Shown here: positions 11,202 to 24,094 of the stretch, one piece after another
Numbering within the stretch: the stretch's first letter is position 1
Layout of the letters: each line of letters begins with the position of its first letter
Assembly: GCA_014529385.2 (NCBI GenBank)
Contig: CM043960.1
Location: forward strand, 73,381,410 to 73,443,409
From: Adiantum capillus-veneris
Taxonomy: Eukaryota; Streptophyta; Polypodiopsida; Polypodiales; Pteridaceae
DNA: 62,000 nt
Direction: 5' to 3'
Position numbers and translations under genes: made by a program
The notes under the pieces: model-generated
What the model was told of the DNA's origin: nothing
Database searches by the model: none
Seen by the model: only the letters and a program-made list of their open reading frames with translations

Positions 11202-12640
11202 TGTCATAAAAACTAATCTCTAATTCTCCCAAATGATTTTCTCATGTTAAATTGATCATTTAATATGGGAAAGTATCAGGGGAATAAAAGCTAGAATATT
11301 GGTAAGGCTACCAGACCGGTCTCTGCAGGGATCCAAAGGAGGGAAAATAGGGATCCAAAGGTGGGAAAATCTTCAAAAGGGCAATGTGCTTCAATGGGCT
11401 TGAAAGACCTAAGGTTTAGCTCCATTAAGACTTCCATAGCCTAAAGTTCCAAAAATTAACTCAATTGTCCAATGGCCAAAGCACGGGGAAAATTGGATGG
11501 TCATGGGAAGAGTAAAAAGTCTTCCCACATCCCTAGGAAGGAGGGGGCGAGCCCTTTTACTAGGGGATGAGAGAGAAACATACACACACACACTTCAAAT
11601 CTCCCCCTTTACACAATGGAATACTAGACATAGGTCAGGCTCTTAGGCCAATTGCCCCCAATCTCCCCTCAAATCCTATTGGATGGCCATAGAAGTGGAC
11701 CAATAAGAATTAGGTTAAAATAAAGTTAGTCTAATCAATTTAAAAATGCTTAATAAAAGAACCAATAGAAATTAAGCTCCCTAGAAGACTATTGGATAGG
11801 CTACCAAGGGGTCCAATGACAACATCCCAATGGCTTGCCTGATTCATATTGGCCAAAAGACTAAGAGGTCCAATGAGAGTTTAATTGAATTATTTAATTA
11901 CCTAAAGCTCTCACAAAAGGGGAAAGGGGGACACATGTCAAAAGGCTATCAATCATGCTTCTAATTTGCGATTGGCTAAGCTTTGTAGGAGCCAATATGA
12001 TGCCAGCATGAAAAAAAAGCAAGAGGGGTCAACCAAGAGAGATAGAGTTTGGCATTTTAATATATTTTTCATGCTATACACACACACACAACTCATGTGT
12101 GCAAGAAGAACTCCCTCTCCTTCTCCAAGCATTGAGAAGGAGAGGCCTACACCAACAACTCTTGGCTATGGAATGCAAATCCAACCAAGAGCCAAGCTTC
12201 AATGGCATGCTCATCTCCTCTTATACCATGCTAATTACTAAGCTAAGCTATGATATTAGAGTGATTATGTGAGGAGAATACTTCTTTCTTGTAAGATACA
12301 TCTTCTTCCTCTTAATCTATCCTCATTCCCTGCTAGCTCTCACCATTTTTGAAGGTGTGTGAGGTCTTGAGATTGAGGCTAGGGACACTAGGTGTGTTTT
12401 TCAAGCATAATTTGGTGCATGAAGCTTCCATCTTCATTGCATCAACTAGTTTTGTTAAGGAACACAAAGATTGTATTGTACAAAAGTCTCCTTTGATGAG
12501 AAGCTATAATACAAAGATTTTATGGAGGGGGGACCAGCTCCATGTAAATCTGGTCCTCAACTATTGTCAATTGTTCTATTTATCTCTCTTTTCAAGTATT
12601 GTCAATGCCAAATTATCTATGTGTACATTGCTATGCTGAT
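11202..12640 (+). repeat. 3' LTR of element B (right end approximate)
   Basis: Begins TGTCATAAAA right after a purine-rich stretch (aagagagaggtaa). Blocks such as gaaagacct..gtttagctccatta and ctcattccctgctagctctc recur in the same order in the reverse complement of about 46.45-47.60 kb, so this is a dispersed LTR family. No coding is seen. The right end cannot be fixed without a 5' partner. Confidence 0.6.
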
Positions 12641-13489
12641 TTCTCAAATTAAGTACTCTTTCTATTCTCCTTAGGAACTTTTTCTTAAGTAAATGCTCAC
12701 TATGTTATCAATTTCCACTACACACAAGCTACTAGTGCATTAAATGTTACAAAGGCCATTCCATAGTAACTTCTTGCCTTTGGAAGCATTACGGGCATAG
12801 ATAATGACAATAGTGAGAAGATTATTATGTACCTTAATAGAGAATCCAAGGTCTCTCTTGCACGGGTGTTGTTGAAGTTTTTTGGCTCCAGATCTCTATC
12901 ATCACTCCACTAAAACCATCAGGAGTAGAGTCTTAAAAGATGAGTGGTTCACTAAGTATTTTCTTTCTCAACATATAGTCATCAAGGTGGTGTTCCTACA
13001 TATATAAATAGTTTATATCTTTTCTACTCTTCATGCATTGTCAAAGCTTTTCTTGCTTCTCTCTCGTTCTTATGCCCTTCACATTCCAAGAGAACACTTG
13101 ATTATAGAGTTCATGGGGAGAGGGAGACAAACACCTCAATATCTGAAGCATGTCCACATTCCACATCCCTTGTCATCGTAGACTCTTTAGAGTCTAGGGA
13201 CTTCCTTTCTTACAACACTTCAAACAAATTTTGTAGAGGGATGTCAATAGTCCCCCTTTTAAATGGAGCATGGAGAGGAGATTTGTCCTTTTCTCTCAAA
13301 GCACTAGCACACTCCACCATCCTCGTTTCCCTTGCAATTGACTTCACTCTCTTAACCCTTTTACCTCTGAGACCTACACTATCGTCATAGTTGTTACTGC
13401 TAGTAGCTCATATGTAGATTAAAAGACAAAAGCATTTTCATAGTTTGGGAATTTACGGATGTATTGTGCGACACTTTGATTCTCCACAG
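12641..13489. other. no recognisable gene
   Basis: AT-rich to moderately mixed DNA. The right part may be the 3' tail of the minus-strand LINE ORF1, since minus-strand reading gives basic, Ser-rich protein with many stops. Confidence 0.4.
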
Positions 13490-14330
13490 ACTTCCCCCAC
13501 ATTTTCATGTATTTTTTGTGCAAATTTTAGCCTTCGTTTCCTCCTCAAGACTTGACTCTTTGTTCTTGTCCATCTATTTCTTGCTCTCTACATGAGCTCC
13601 CTCCCTAGGTTGGATTTGATTTTCAACCCTAATAGTGGAATCCTATGCTTTGGGATTAGTAATTTATTTAGACTTCATGGGGTAGTCCTTGGCAAAGTGA
13701 CCAAACTTGTTACACTTGAAGCATGCCCCAAAGTAGGTCCCAAAGTTGTGAGGAATTGTTAAGAGCCCCGCTCCAACGTTGACGACCATGCCCTTTGGTG
13801 GCATCCTAGACACACTCCAATCTATACAAACCCAGCTGAAGGATTTTCCTAGACCCCTCTTATTACGAATAAACAAAGGGGTCCCCAAATGACTTGGCAA
13901 GAATCCTAATGCTGTCCCAAAGTCAGCAAGGTAAACCCACAAATTCCACCCATACAAGATGAATCCCTTGGAGAGACTCTACTGAGTCACATACTGGCCA
14001 TGTGGTACCACACAACCAGTTGTCTTGTTGAATATAAGGGGACCTTTATTGAGGATCTTTGAGACATCAGATTCCTCCTTGAATATTACTAAGAAGAAGC
14101 CCTTGCCTAGGTAAGCAGTATTTTAAATTTCTCCCTCATACCCTAGAATTTGAACACCCTGAATCCATTGAATCATCTCATACCTATTTGGGATTCTCCC
14201 ACTGAAACCAAACACAAGTGTAATCTTAGCTTGCATGGCAAGTTGTTTCTTAATAAGTACCGACGGAATTGCAAGTGTGATAGCATCCACTACCTCCACT
14301 TGCTGAGGAAGAGATTTCTTTAGAGGACTA
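13490..14330 (-). pseudogene. LINE ORF1 with DUF4283-like domain and zinc knuckle
   Basis: On the minus strand the frame starts near 14320. It reads through FGFSGRIPNRYEMIQW, GYEGEI (then a stop), LGKGFFLVIFKEE and ILNKGPLIFNK, which is the pattern of the plant DUF4283 domain found in LINE ORF1 proteins that bind RNA. At 13957-13664 it continues with GWNLWVYLADFG, LGTPLFIRNKRGLGKS and a zinc knuckle CFKCNKFGHFAKDY (13682-13723), whose last Cys is Tyr. A Lys/Glu-rich tail follows. Stops interrupt it at about 14125 and 13985. No endonuclease or RT is seen beyond it. Confidence 0.7.
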
Positions 14331-16030
14331 TAGGCTCAATCTGCCAACCATTCATTTGATTTCCCACCATTTTCAACCTCTAAGCTAGATATTTAATTAC
14401 CGTTTGAACCTTTATCAACAAGAAATTTTTTGACCTCTTTTAGCTCTCATTCTAACCGTCCTTTTTTGTTCTTCAATATACCATAACTTTCCCCTTTTGA
14501 AGTCTCAACTTTTGTGACTTTAGCGGTCTCCTTAGTGTTCTAACCCTGCATTATACTTGCAAGAAAGATTCCAGGCCTCAGAGCTGAGGTGTCCAATGAC
14601 TCCTTGATTCCACCTATAATTATTATACCTTGAGGATTCCCCCCTTTAGTGTCTTCCCCAAAAAATTAATGTCATCAAGTGTAGGTTGCGACTATAGAAG
14701 ATGAGGTCCATCTATCTAAGTTGACATTAGTATTATGTAGGATTCAAGGATCTAGCTTTACTATCATGTTTTTAATGTTTCAAACTTTTCTTTTTTGAAA
14801 AACTCACAATAGTGTGTGGTTGTTGTATTACAAAGTCACAAAGCGTAAATTCCGAAGGAGCCTCAAGCTCATGCTGAGCCCTGAGGGACAAAAGGTTACA
14901 TAAGAACATAGTCAGCCATACCAAAGCCCTTACACTACACGACTCGAATGGATGGTGAGAGTCGCCCTAATTCAATCATCTGAGTTATAAATTTTGCTTA
15001 CCACACATAATATCTCCTTACTTTATTGTACAATCTTGAAGAAGCTAGCCACAGAGATGTTGACATGGAATACGCAGTGATTCCTGGCCTTCCAAATATT
15101 GCAGAAGAAATGGTACCTGACAATTTGAGTACATATAAGCAGAAACTATTTCAACCCCTTTTAAAGGTTTACATCTTTGTTTCAAACCTTTTTCTTTCTA
15201 TGGTGGTTTTGTTATTGATTTGGTGGATTTTTTGGTATGCAAAATAGGAAGGTATTTTGTGTATGATGATTTGAGAATAATATTTTTTCCCAACCAAATT
15301 CACAATTGTGAGTGGATGTATTGTATTCTTTCAAAAGAAATGTACAAAATAGCCTCAATCTCATGACGAGCCTTGAGGGATCTCGTAATACACCGATAAG
15401 CTATCTACTTCAACAAGAAGTGAACCACTACTCATGTTTTGATTAGCATATTTTGGTTGAGCCGGGAGTGTTGAGGGGGAAAACTGCATAGTTGATCCAA
15501 CAAAAGGATGGGCTGAGAGCATTTCCCCATAGCAAGATGAATCTAGGCCAAGGGTTGAGCTACAAGAAGCCTAGCATATTGAATCCAACTACATTTGGGA
15601 GTTGCAACAAAACGTTGCTCTTGTTCCCTTATGACACCATTGTTGCTTTCCCTTAAAGAGGCTCTATATGAAGAGTATGTAGTGATATGTAATTAAAATG
15701 GTACACCAACAAATATTTCTCTATGGTTGACGGTGAAAAGAAATATCAATCAATAGATTATAGCCCCTCATGGCTCAAGATCTAACAATTGATGACGGAT
15801 ACATATGGATAAGTCTCTGTTATTAATAACAAAGACATATCTATTATTTATATATATATACCCCTATGATACTAATAAATAGAGATATCTATGATACTTA
15901 TGGCCCTTCATTACAATTCTCGTCACCAAAAACATGGAGCATCGCGAATCAATTAACAGCCTCATACATAGTACATCATATGTTTCTTTGGTAACTCCAT
16001 ACGTCATATTTGACCTCCACGGATGATACT

Positions 16031-16081
<51 letters not shown>

Positions 16082-16556
16082 TGTAGCCCTTGCGCTCACA
16101 CGGATTCATTGAGGGGAAGGGGAGTATTTTTTCCCCTAGTGCTCGTTTCTCTCTCTCAATCTCTCATGTACTCTTGTGCATGCATGCAGAGCAATCCACC
16201 CTAGGAGATGTGCAAACACATTATCAAGGGACGAGGGGCTATAAAAAGAGTGGATATGTGGTAAAGAATATGATAATCCCTCAATGGTCCTATCAAGAGG
16301 GCAAGGGTCCTATCGCAAATTCCATGGCCAGCATGGGAAGGTTCCCTTGCCCTCACATTTCAAATATGAGCAAATGGTCAAGAAATATTTCATGTTCCAA
16401 AGAACTCTTTAATATATATAGTGTGTGTGTATATATAGAATTTATTAGAATTATGCAAGGTGAAGCTTCACTTTAGCATTTTAAAAAATAAAATTCAAGA
16501 AAAGTAGAGAAATGCTAGGATGTGAAATGAAAGGTGAGATAAAAAGATCCATTTAC
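14331..16556. other. non-coding stretch with two diverged repeat copies
   Basis: No supported gene. A segment at about 14795-14895 (cacaatagtg..agcctcaagctcatgctgagccctgaggga) recurs, diverged, at about 15300-15400 (cacaattgtg..agcctcaatctcatgacgagccttgaggga). A 73-codon frame at 15026-15247 has a hydrophobic C-terminus but no recognisable family. AT-rich DNA around 15790-15900 carries a loose inverted repeat. Confidence 0.5.
16035..16079 (+). repeat. (CT)n microsatellite
   Basis: About 22 CT repeats without interruption. Confidence 0.95.
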
Positions 16557-16561
16557 TAATT

Positions 16562-17557
16562 TGTTAGCAGCGGCTAACACAAGCTACAACAATTATGCAC
16601 CAGCTATAGATGTGCTATAGTGCACAATATTTCCTTTTCATTGTATAGAGCCTTGGGCTCATTTAGGAGTTCCAAAGTTGTATAAGTCTAAGATAAAGAG
16701 CTCCACTTTATCCCATAGTTGTAGGGTTTGAGGCCCAAAGCTATAAAAGAGCCCTATGCTTAATGAGAATTCATTCTTGGGTGAGTTCTTCTCTTTGTAG
16801 AGTGGATGGTCATAAGGCTCATGGGCTTTCCATGCCCATGTAGCTCTTGATTTCTAATAATCAATAACACTTTCTTTCTTATTATTCTTCTTTGTTTGAT
16901 TATGTGGAGTGAGATTGTATTAGTGTGATGGTAGATCTCCTAGTCCCTTTTTTGAGTTAACCTATTCTATCCACACCATTCGCCATGGTGTGTGAGGGCT
17001 ATGCCTTCCTTCTCTTCAATAACACTTTCTTTCTTATTATTCTTCTTTGTTTGATTATGTGGAGTGAGATTGTATTAGTGTGATGGTAGATCTCCTAGTC
17101 CCTTTTTTGAGTTAACCTATTCTATCCACACCATTCGCCATGGTGTGTGAGGGCTATGCCTTCCTTCTCTTCATCTCTCTCGACAAGGTGTGCAGTTAGT
17201 GTGTGTGCATACGTAGTTGCATTGAGGGGTTGTGCCGGAATTGACACACTAATGCGGAGTAGGTATGTTAATTGCATGCTTGTGTAGTTGTGTGATTAAG
17301 AGTTGTGAATAAAGTGATTGATGTGAGAGGTTATTTTCAATTACATGATTGTGTGCAAGTGATTCGTAAGTAGGAATGTGTGGTTGATTAGAGAAAGCCC
17401 TTTCCATGGCTTCTCTCTATGATGAGTAGAAGGATCCTTTGAATCCTCTATGTCTATATATCCTAGGCTCGTGCTTCCATGCCCTAGCCGGTTTGCCGAT
17501 CCGTAATTTGACAATTTTGTGGGTTGTGATTAGGTCGTGCTACAACGCATCCCTACA
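16562..17557 (+). repeat. 5' LTR of the LARD-like element
   Basis: Starts TGTTAGCAGCGGCTAACA and ends ATCCCTACA. The body matches the 3' LTR in order, including ctataaaagagccctatgct (a TATA-like promoter near 16741) and ccatggtgtgtgagggctat. It is about 160 bp longer than the 3' LTR because of an internal duplication. Confidence 0.9.
16861..17170 (+). repeat. identical 155-bp tandem duplication within the 5' LTR
   Basis: Copies at 16861-17015 and 17016-17170 show no difference by eye. The 3' LTR has a single copy. Confidence 0.92.
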
Positions 17558-17577
17558 TTTGGAGTCGCTGTCGGGGA
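17558..17577 (+). other. primer-binding site of the LARD-like element
   Basis: tttggagtcgctgtcgggga starts directly after the 5' LTR. It resembles the TTTGGCGCCGTTGCCGGGGA sequence at this position in many plant Ty3 elements, with three substitutions. Confidence 0.7.
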
Positions 17578-18780
17578 ATAATAACCTAAGCTAGTGAGTT
17601 TAGGATGTGTAGAATAGAGTAATTTCACCATTAATTTTACTGGTTTTTGAGTGTATAACTCAATTTTTGGTTTGATTTGATGATGATGTGCAAGAAATTG
17701 ATGCTAATGTTGAGTTATGAAAACTTTAAACCCCAATTTCACTAATTTCATGCTAACCCTTGCTAATTTTGCTTCTTTCCATGCTAATTTTACTAATTTT
17801 AACTAACCTTGCTAACCTAACCACTCACATTTGAAGTGTAAAGTATGTGAAATCCCCTTGCAAGAGGTGGAATCATCACTCTAATCAAGTTAATTGTGCT
17901 AATTTTTGCCTAATTTGATGATTTGAGTGCTTGATTTTGACCTACAAATGGTCAATTTTGGAGCCAATTTGATGGTGCACACACTTGTGTGTGCAATGAT
18001 GCGACTTTGTGTAGAGCAAAGGAATAGCTTGGAGTTTAATTACAATGTAAGTGCACTCACTTATTATGTCAATTTTTGATTGATTAATTAGGTTCAATGT
18101 TGTTAATCATTTGCTAAAATTAGGTGTGTAACACAAATTGACCTACACTTTGCACCTAATTTGATGCACTTTGAATGAAATTGATAGTCAAATTGTGAGT
18201 AATAAACTTTGTGTGTATCCAAATAATGCTTAATTCTCATCAAGAATTCATGTGTGTGCATAAAAATCATTGTGTGTGTGCATACACCAAAGAGGAAGAA
18301 AAACTGTCAAAAATTTCAGTGTGTGTGCTCGTAATCTTTAGTGTGTGCATGCATAGGAATTGATGGAATTGAGGATACATGAGTATGCAATCATGTAAAT
18401 GATGTGTATGTTAGGCTAATTCAATCATTGGATAAGCCTAAATGCCAAAAAATTGGGCAAAAATTGAGTGTGTGTGCCTATCCATGACCACTTGATTTTC
18501 TATGATTTATGTCAATTAGGGCACCAAAATGCATTTTGATTGTGAAATGTTCATAAAAAGTGCGTTCTATCATTAGGTATAAGCCTAAATTCATTGCCAA
18601 TTGAGAAAAATTCGATCATTTGTGCTTAATGTTTGAGTGTGTGCGTTGCTTGATTGGGTAAAAATAGTGCTAATTTTTAGAAAATTAAGGTGCACTTATG
18701 CTTGATTGAGTTTGTAATTTGTGCATTTCAATGTGGAATTGATGTAATTTTGGCACAAAATTTTGGCCTAAATTTGGGTG

Positions 18781-19180
18781 TGTGTGCCTACTCAATGGCA
18801 TGTGCAATCCGGTCCGTGAATGAATAATTGGTAAATTTTACCAATTATGATGATTAATTTGGCCAGCTAGTTGATATGTGTGTCACAATTGGCTTGAGAA
18901 ATTGGGATAGAGCACTCAATTGGTATTCAATTGTGTAGCTAATGATTGATAATTTGATGAACATGGAAAAAATGCACTAATGTGTGTGCTGCTAATGGCA
19001 TGTGATATCCAATTGTGAATGAGTGATTGGTAGCATTTACCAATTATAATTATTAGATTTGTCAAGCATTGGTGTAAGTGCCACAAAATTGGCTTGATTA
19101 TTGAGATGAAACATTCAATTGGTAATCAATTTTGGAGGTTTAAAGCACAATGCCATTAGATGATTGAAGAATGAAATGTA
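18781..19180 (+). repeat. two diverged ~200-bp tandem units, each with a palindrome
   Basis: Units share aatggcatgtg..atcc, gaatga..attggtaa, ttaccaatta, and cacaa..ttggcttgag. Each contains an inverted pair attggta/taccaat (near 18828-18848 and 19028-19048). Confidence 0.7.
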
Positions 19181-19675
19181 CATATCAATTTTTACATTTT
19201 TAAGCACCAAATTGTGAGTGTAATCATGCAAGTACACTTATGAACATTGCCCAATTAGTTGTAATTGGTACGAATTTCAAAAGAAAAATTGGGGTTTTTG
19301 CTTAACTCAATTCAAAATATCAATGTTCAAACAAGCATGTAATTGAGGCAAAGAAAATAAGAGTGTGCGTTATAATGTGAGTAAAATTTACCTATTTTTG
19401 AATGTTTGGAAGCTCGAGTTGCATTGATTGTGAACGACGGTAAATTTTTTACAATTCTAAAAAAATTGATTCATATCATGCCCAAACCTTGATTCACCAT
19501 GGGAACAAGTTCCAAGAGGATTTTTTTTAATAAACAAATCAATAAGCACATCGTTGATCTCGCCAACACCCTCCATGTCTGGTTTGGCACTACTCTACTC
19601 ACACACATGCACGACCCAACTTCTCCGACTTTGTCTTTGCCACTTCCCTCGCTACTTTCTTGGATTATAGCACAA

Positions 19676-19706
<31 letters not shown>

Positions 19707-20267
19707 CAAACAAAAATGCGTGCAGGCAATGGGCATGAAGCTCGGTGTTTTCTCCTGCATGGTCTTCGGACCCCACACACACTCTCCTCGTAACACTTTC
19801 CTCCCCTGCTTTCTCTATTGACTCCGGTGCTAATGATAGCTGGTGGTTGCCTTTGGCTTGTGCACAACTCACACGGTACCACACACACAAGCCGCCAAGT
19901 TGCAGGCAAGTCGATTATGCTGAATATGGCGCATAGACAGCACACACACACACTCTCAATTGCTCTGGCTCTCTCTCTCAAAATGGGACCGCCACGCTAT
20001 CAAGCACCGCACTATGTGGAGTTATCTGTGCTCTAGTTGCCACAAGCGTGAGAGATCAACCCGAGCTTGTGTTGCTTTCGTTGAGCACTGCAAAGGCCGT
20101 AAAGCTTATTGACCCTGCTACTACAGGCGGATCTCCTTGGTCTCTGACCTTTTCCTTGCATCTCCATCGCACGGCAATAATCCCCACCATCTTACAGAAT
20201 GTAGCCCGATGACCCCCTTTAAAGTCAACACGCGCACACACACAATTATAATTTAGCAGGGCGCTCT

Positions 20268-20382
<115 letters not shown>

Positions 20383-22541
20383 GTCGACCCACGCAGCTGC
20401 AGCCCTCGCAAGCATGCCATTTTTTCATAAAATTTTAAAAAAATATAACAAAAAAGAAAAAAATCATTCATAAGCTGTGATTCCCATGAGATCCTCTCCC
20501 CCATGAAATCTACAAAAGGCTTTGGAAAATTTGAGTCACGAACAATCAATGTTCTTGACTAAATCAGAATTGCAAGAGTAACATGACATCGTATAACTTG
20601 GTTGAAAAGAGAAAGAAAAAGTTTATGATTTAAGTTCTTTGATTCAATCGAGTCTTTTATGATAGGGTGGTGTATGAGAGTGAAATGAACATTTGTACAT
20701 GTTCATTAAGTGATGCCACTCTCTTTTCTTGCTTCATATGTAAAAACTTGATGCATGAGAGCACGTTGGTACATACGTTGTGTCATGGATTGTGGTTCAC
20801 CTCATGAGAATTGCACTAGATTGTCGATGCTTATGACTCCTTTAGTGCATATTGCGAACGTCAAATGCTTTTATGGAGTAAATTATGGATCTCTTGGGCA
20901 ACAGTTTACTCGATGATACAAAATTTGGAGGATTGCCTTTGCAGAGATCAAATTTATGTCCTCATATGCTTTTTGTCTCTCTTTTTATGTATGTCATATT
21001 TGCTATGTAAGAGCAAGCAGGCAGACATCCAGTGTATGCTGTGGTTGTGTGAGCATTTCTATGCATAAACAAAATTTCATTACATCATTTTTTTTTCCAT
21101 TATGCATTTTTTTTGTGCAATCCCGATTGGAAGCTTGGTTACAAAAAGGAAAATTTTTGTGATATGCATGCAGACACGAGAGTCGCATTGATTTATGAGT
21201 TGTGTTTGCTTGGTCGGGACTTTGTGCTTCAACTTAACACTGCTTGTACATTTTAAATGCTCGATTTGAATGAAAAATCATTGGAAAGCATTAGAATTGA
21301 GTTTGTCGAGAGTGAGCATTAAAATTTTGGGGTTGTGATAGATTGTGCATTTTTAGTGCTCGTGTTAAATGACCAAATGCATAAAAGCACTAATGATTTG
21401 AGTTGTTTTGAAGGGATGGGGCAGAAGTCTGATTTCAAATGATCCAAGAAGGGGCCATCATTGCAATATTGAAAAATTTGGCTATTGAGAGCCATTCATT
21501 TTCATTTCATCAAGTTGCAGTCATCTCTTGCTCATAGCGTTCTCTAAAATTATAAAATTTCATGAGCTAGTTGTTAGCCAACTTTTTGGAAAGCTTTAAT
21601 ATGTAAAATTCGGCTTTCAAGAGCCACATCATTTCATCAAAGTTGCATTATTTTCAGCTCTTGGCTGTTTTTAACTCCATATTTTATTGAGCTAGAAATT
21701 AATCAACTTTGAACCATGCATGAGAGATGGTAAAAATTGCTTATGTAGAAGCATTTTATCTTTCTCATTGTTGATATGTATGCATAAATTTTCTATCAAA
21801 GAGCATCATGTGCATAACCAAAGACACTTTTTTCCCTTGGGTTTTTTTCCTTTGGCAAATTTGGGTATGCAAGACCCTGGCTTTAGGTTTTCATTAATGT
21901 TTTTGTGTGCTTTTTGATTTCAATAAAAGGCCTTTGAAGCTTTTGTTTACACTTAGCTTCAAATCAACTTCTTTTGCAAATAAAAAGATCAAGATACTTC
22001 TCTATACGAAGGGGATGCTTGCTCAAGGATGCTCAAAAGAGCATTAATAGGTGTAATCCTTCCATGATGTTTCTCTTTTATCTCTTCATTCTCTTGCTTG
22101 GCTTAAGTGAATTTGCTTCTAACCTATGGTTTTTTCATGTTCAAAAGCTAAGCATCTTAAAGTTTCAACACTTTGCTTTGTGAAAATTAACTCATCAAAA
22201 AATTAGGTTTTATGTGTGCTAATCATAGGTAATTGGCCTTGACCTTAGGTTAATGTAGGTCCATTTCTCATTAGTCCTAAACTCTTAGTGATAGTCTTAA
22301 TACTCCATTCATTTTTAACATGACCTAGGGCTATGATTAGTCTTTAGTCCTTTAGTCCAATTGCCATAAACATCTCATAATGGAAGCAATAAAAAAGTGC
22401 TAAAAAATGAATCAATGAAGCAAAAAAGTGTCAAGAAAAAGTAGCATAAATGCTACTAGACACATGAAAATCAAAATCTTTATGTTATGTTGTGTCTATG
22501 TGAGACCTAGCGCTTTATTAGCACTTGGCACGCGAGCGGAA

Positions 22542-22666
22542 TCACCTTGGCTTGCTTAGTCAAGGCCCTAAATTGATGACCTGGGTTGATAGGGGTTAGT
22601 TGTCGCCTTCGCTCGCTTAGTCAAGGCCCTAAATTCATGACCTGGGTTGATAGGGGTTAGTTGTCA
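22542..22666 (+). repeat. 61-bp tandem duplication
   Basis: The block containing cttagtcaaggccctaaatt and gatgacctgggttgat occurs twice with a 61-bp period and a few substitutions. Confidence 0.85.
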
Positions 22667-23239
22667 CCTTCTTGAGGATTCAAGAAGCCGAGCATCACAC
22701 CTAGGCTTGCCTTGGGGTGGTAGCCTTGTGATGTGTTTTACTTTTTTCAATGATTGACAAAAACAAAACTTCCATGAGCTTCAAAAAAGCTTTGACAATT
22801 TACTAATAGATTATGAGCTTTTTTCATAGCCCTTAGACATGATAGACTTGGATGATTTATTAAGATTGTTCACATAGTTTTTAGGCTAGTAGGTTTATGA
22901 ACTTGCATTAGCCTAGGGTCATAATTGATTGCTTGTGTTTCATGCATACAACTGAAATTTCAAGTGGTTTAATCTTCACGATAGTCTTTTTTTTCTTTTT
23001 GTTGTCTAGGTCTTTTTTTTTCTTTTTGTTGTCTAGTTTTTTACTATGATTCATCCATCTTTTAGAAGCGAAAAATCACTTTGCATGATTGTTCATTGTA
23101 CTTCATGTTTTGTATCTTTGTTGGCCTTTGATGCTCATTACATGTTCTTATGTTTTGCAGCTCAATATTTCTTCCATGGACTTGCTTTTTACCATGTCAC
23201 CGTGTTGCTTCACCGGCACACAAGGACGTGCTCCAAATT

Positions 23240-23253
23240 AGGAAGGGGGGAAA
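23240..23253 (+). other. polypurine tract of the LARD-like element
   Basis: aggaaggggggaaa directly precedes the 3' LTR. This is where plus-strand DNA synthesis would be primed. Confidence 0.88.
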
Positions 23254-24089
23254 TGCTAGCTTCGGCTAACACATGATACACCAACTATGCACCAGCTGTA
23301 GATGTGCTATAGTGCACAATATTTCCTGTTCATTGTATAGAGGTTTGGACTCATTTAGGATTTCCAAAGTTGTATAAGTCTAGGCTAAAGAGCTCAACTT
23401 TATCCCATAGTTGAATCGTTTGAGGCCCAAAGCTATAAAAGAGCCCTATGCTTAATGAGAAGTCATTCTTGGGTGAGCTTTCTTTGTAGAGTGGATGGTC
23501 ATGAGGCTCATGGGCTTTCCATGCCCATGTAGCTCTTGATTTCTAATAATCAATTACACTTTCTTTCTTATTAGTTTTCTTTGTTTGATTATGTGGAGTG
23601 AGATTTTATAAGTGTGATGGTAGATCTCCTAATCCTTTTTTTGCGTTAATCTATTATATCCACACCATTGGCCATGGTGTGTGAGGGCTATGCCTTCCTT
23701 CTCTTCATCTCTCTCTACAAGGTGTGCGGTTAGTGTGTGGGCATACGTAGTCGCATTGAGGGGTTGTGCCGAAATGGACACACTAATGCGGAGTAGGTAT
23801 GTTGATTGCATGCTTGTGTAGTTGTGTGATTAAGAGTTGTAAATAGAGTGATTGATGTGAGAGGTTAATTTCAATCACATGATTGTGTAAGTGATTAGTA
23901 AGTAGGAATGTGTGGTTGATTAGAGGAAGCCCTTTCCATGGATTCTCTCTATGATGAGTAGAAGGATCCCTTGAATCCTCTATGTCTATATATCTTAAGC
24001 TCGAGCTTCCATGCCCTAGCCGGGTTGCCGATCCACAATTTGACAATTTTGTGGGTTGTGATTAAGTCGTTCTACAATGCATCCCTACA
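23254..24089 (+). repeat. 3' LTR of the LARD-like element
   Basis: Starts TGCTAGCTTCGGCTAACA, ends ATCCCTACA, and is followed by the target duplication taatt. It is colinear with the 5' LTR apart from the 155-bp duplication and small changes. Confidence 0.9.
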
Positions 24090-24094
24090 TAATT

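Larger units (their letters stand above)
4560..12640 (+). mobile_element. Ty3/Gypsy element B, decayed, with 3' LTR
   Basis: Gag, protease, RT (N- and C-terminal parts), RNase H and integrase follow in the Ty3 order on the plus strand, ending in a polypurine-like stretch and a long LTR. No 5' LTR is seen: the leader near 4560-4665 abuts element A directly. The RT core is replaced by a foreign 1.9-kb segment. Many in-frame stops are present. An LTR of the same family lies inverted at 46.4-47.6 kb. Confidence 0.75.

Noticed and set aside
15026-15247. 73-codon frame with hydrophobic C-terminus as a small membrane protein
   Set aside because: No recognisable family, no promoter context, and AT-rich DNA easily gives such frames.
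19471-20036. Overlapping frames on both strands inside the LARD-like element (up to 139 codons)
   Set aside because: Cys/Val/His-rich products of CA/TG-rich DNA with no domain. Overlap on both strands argues against coding.
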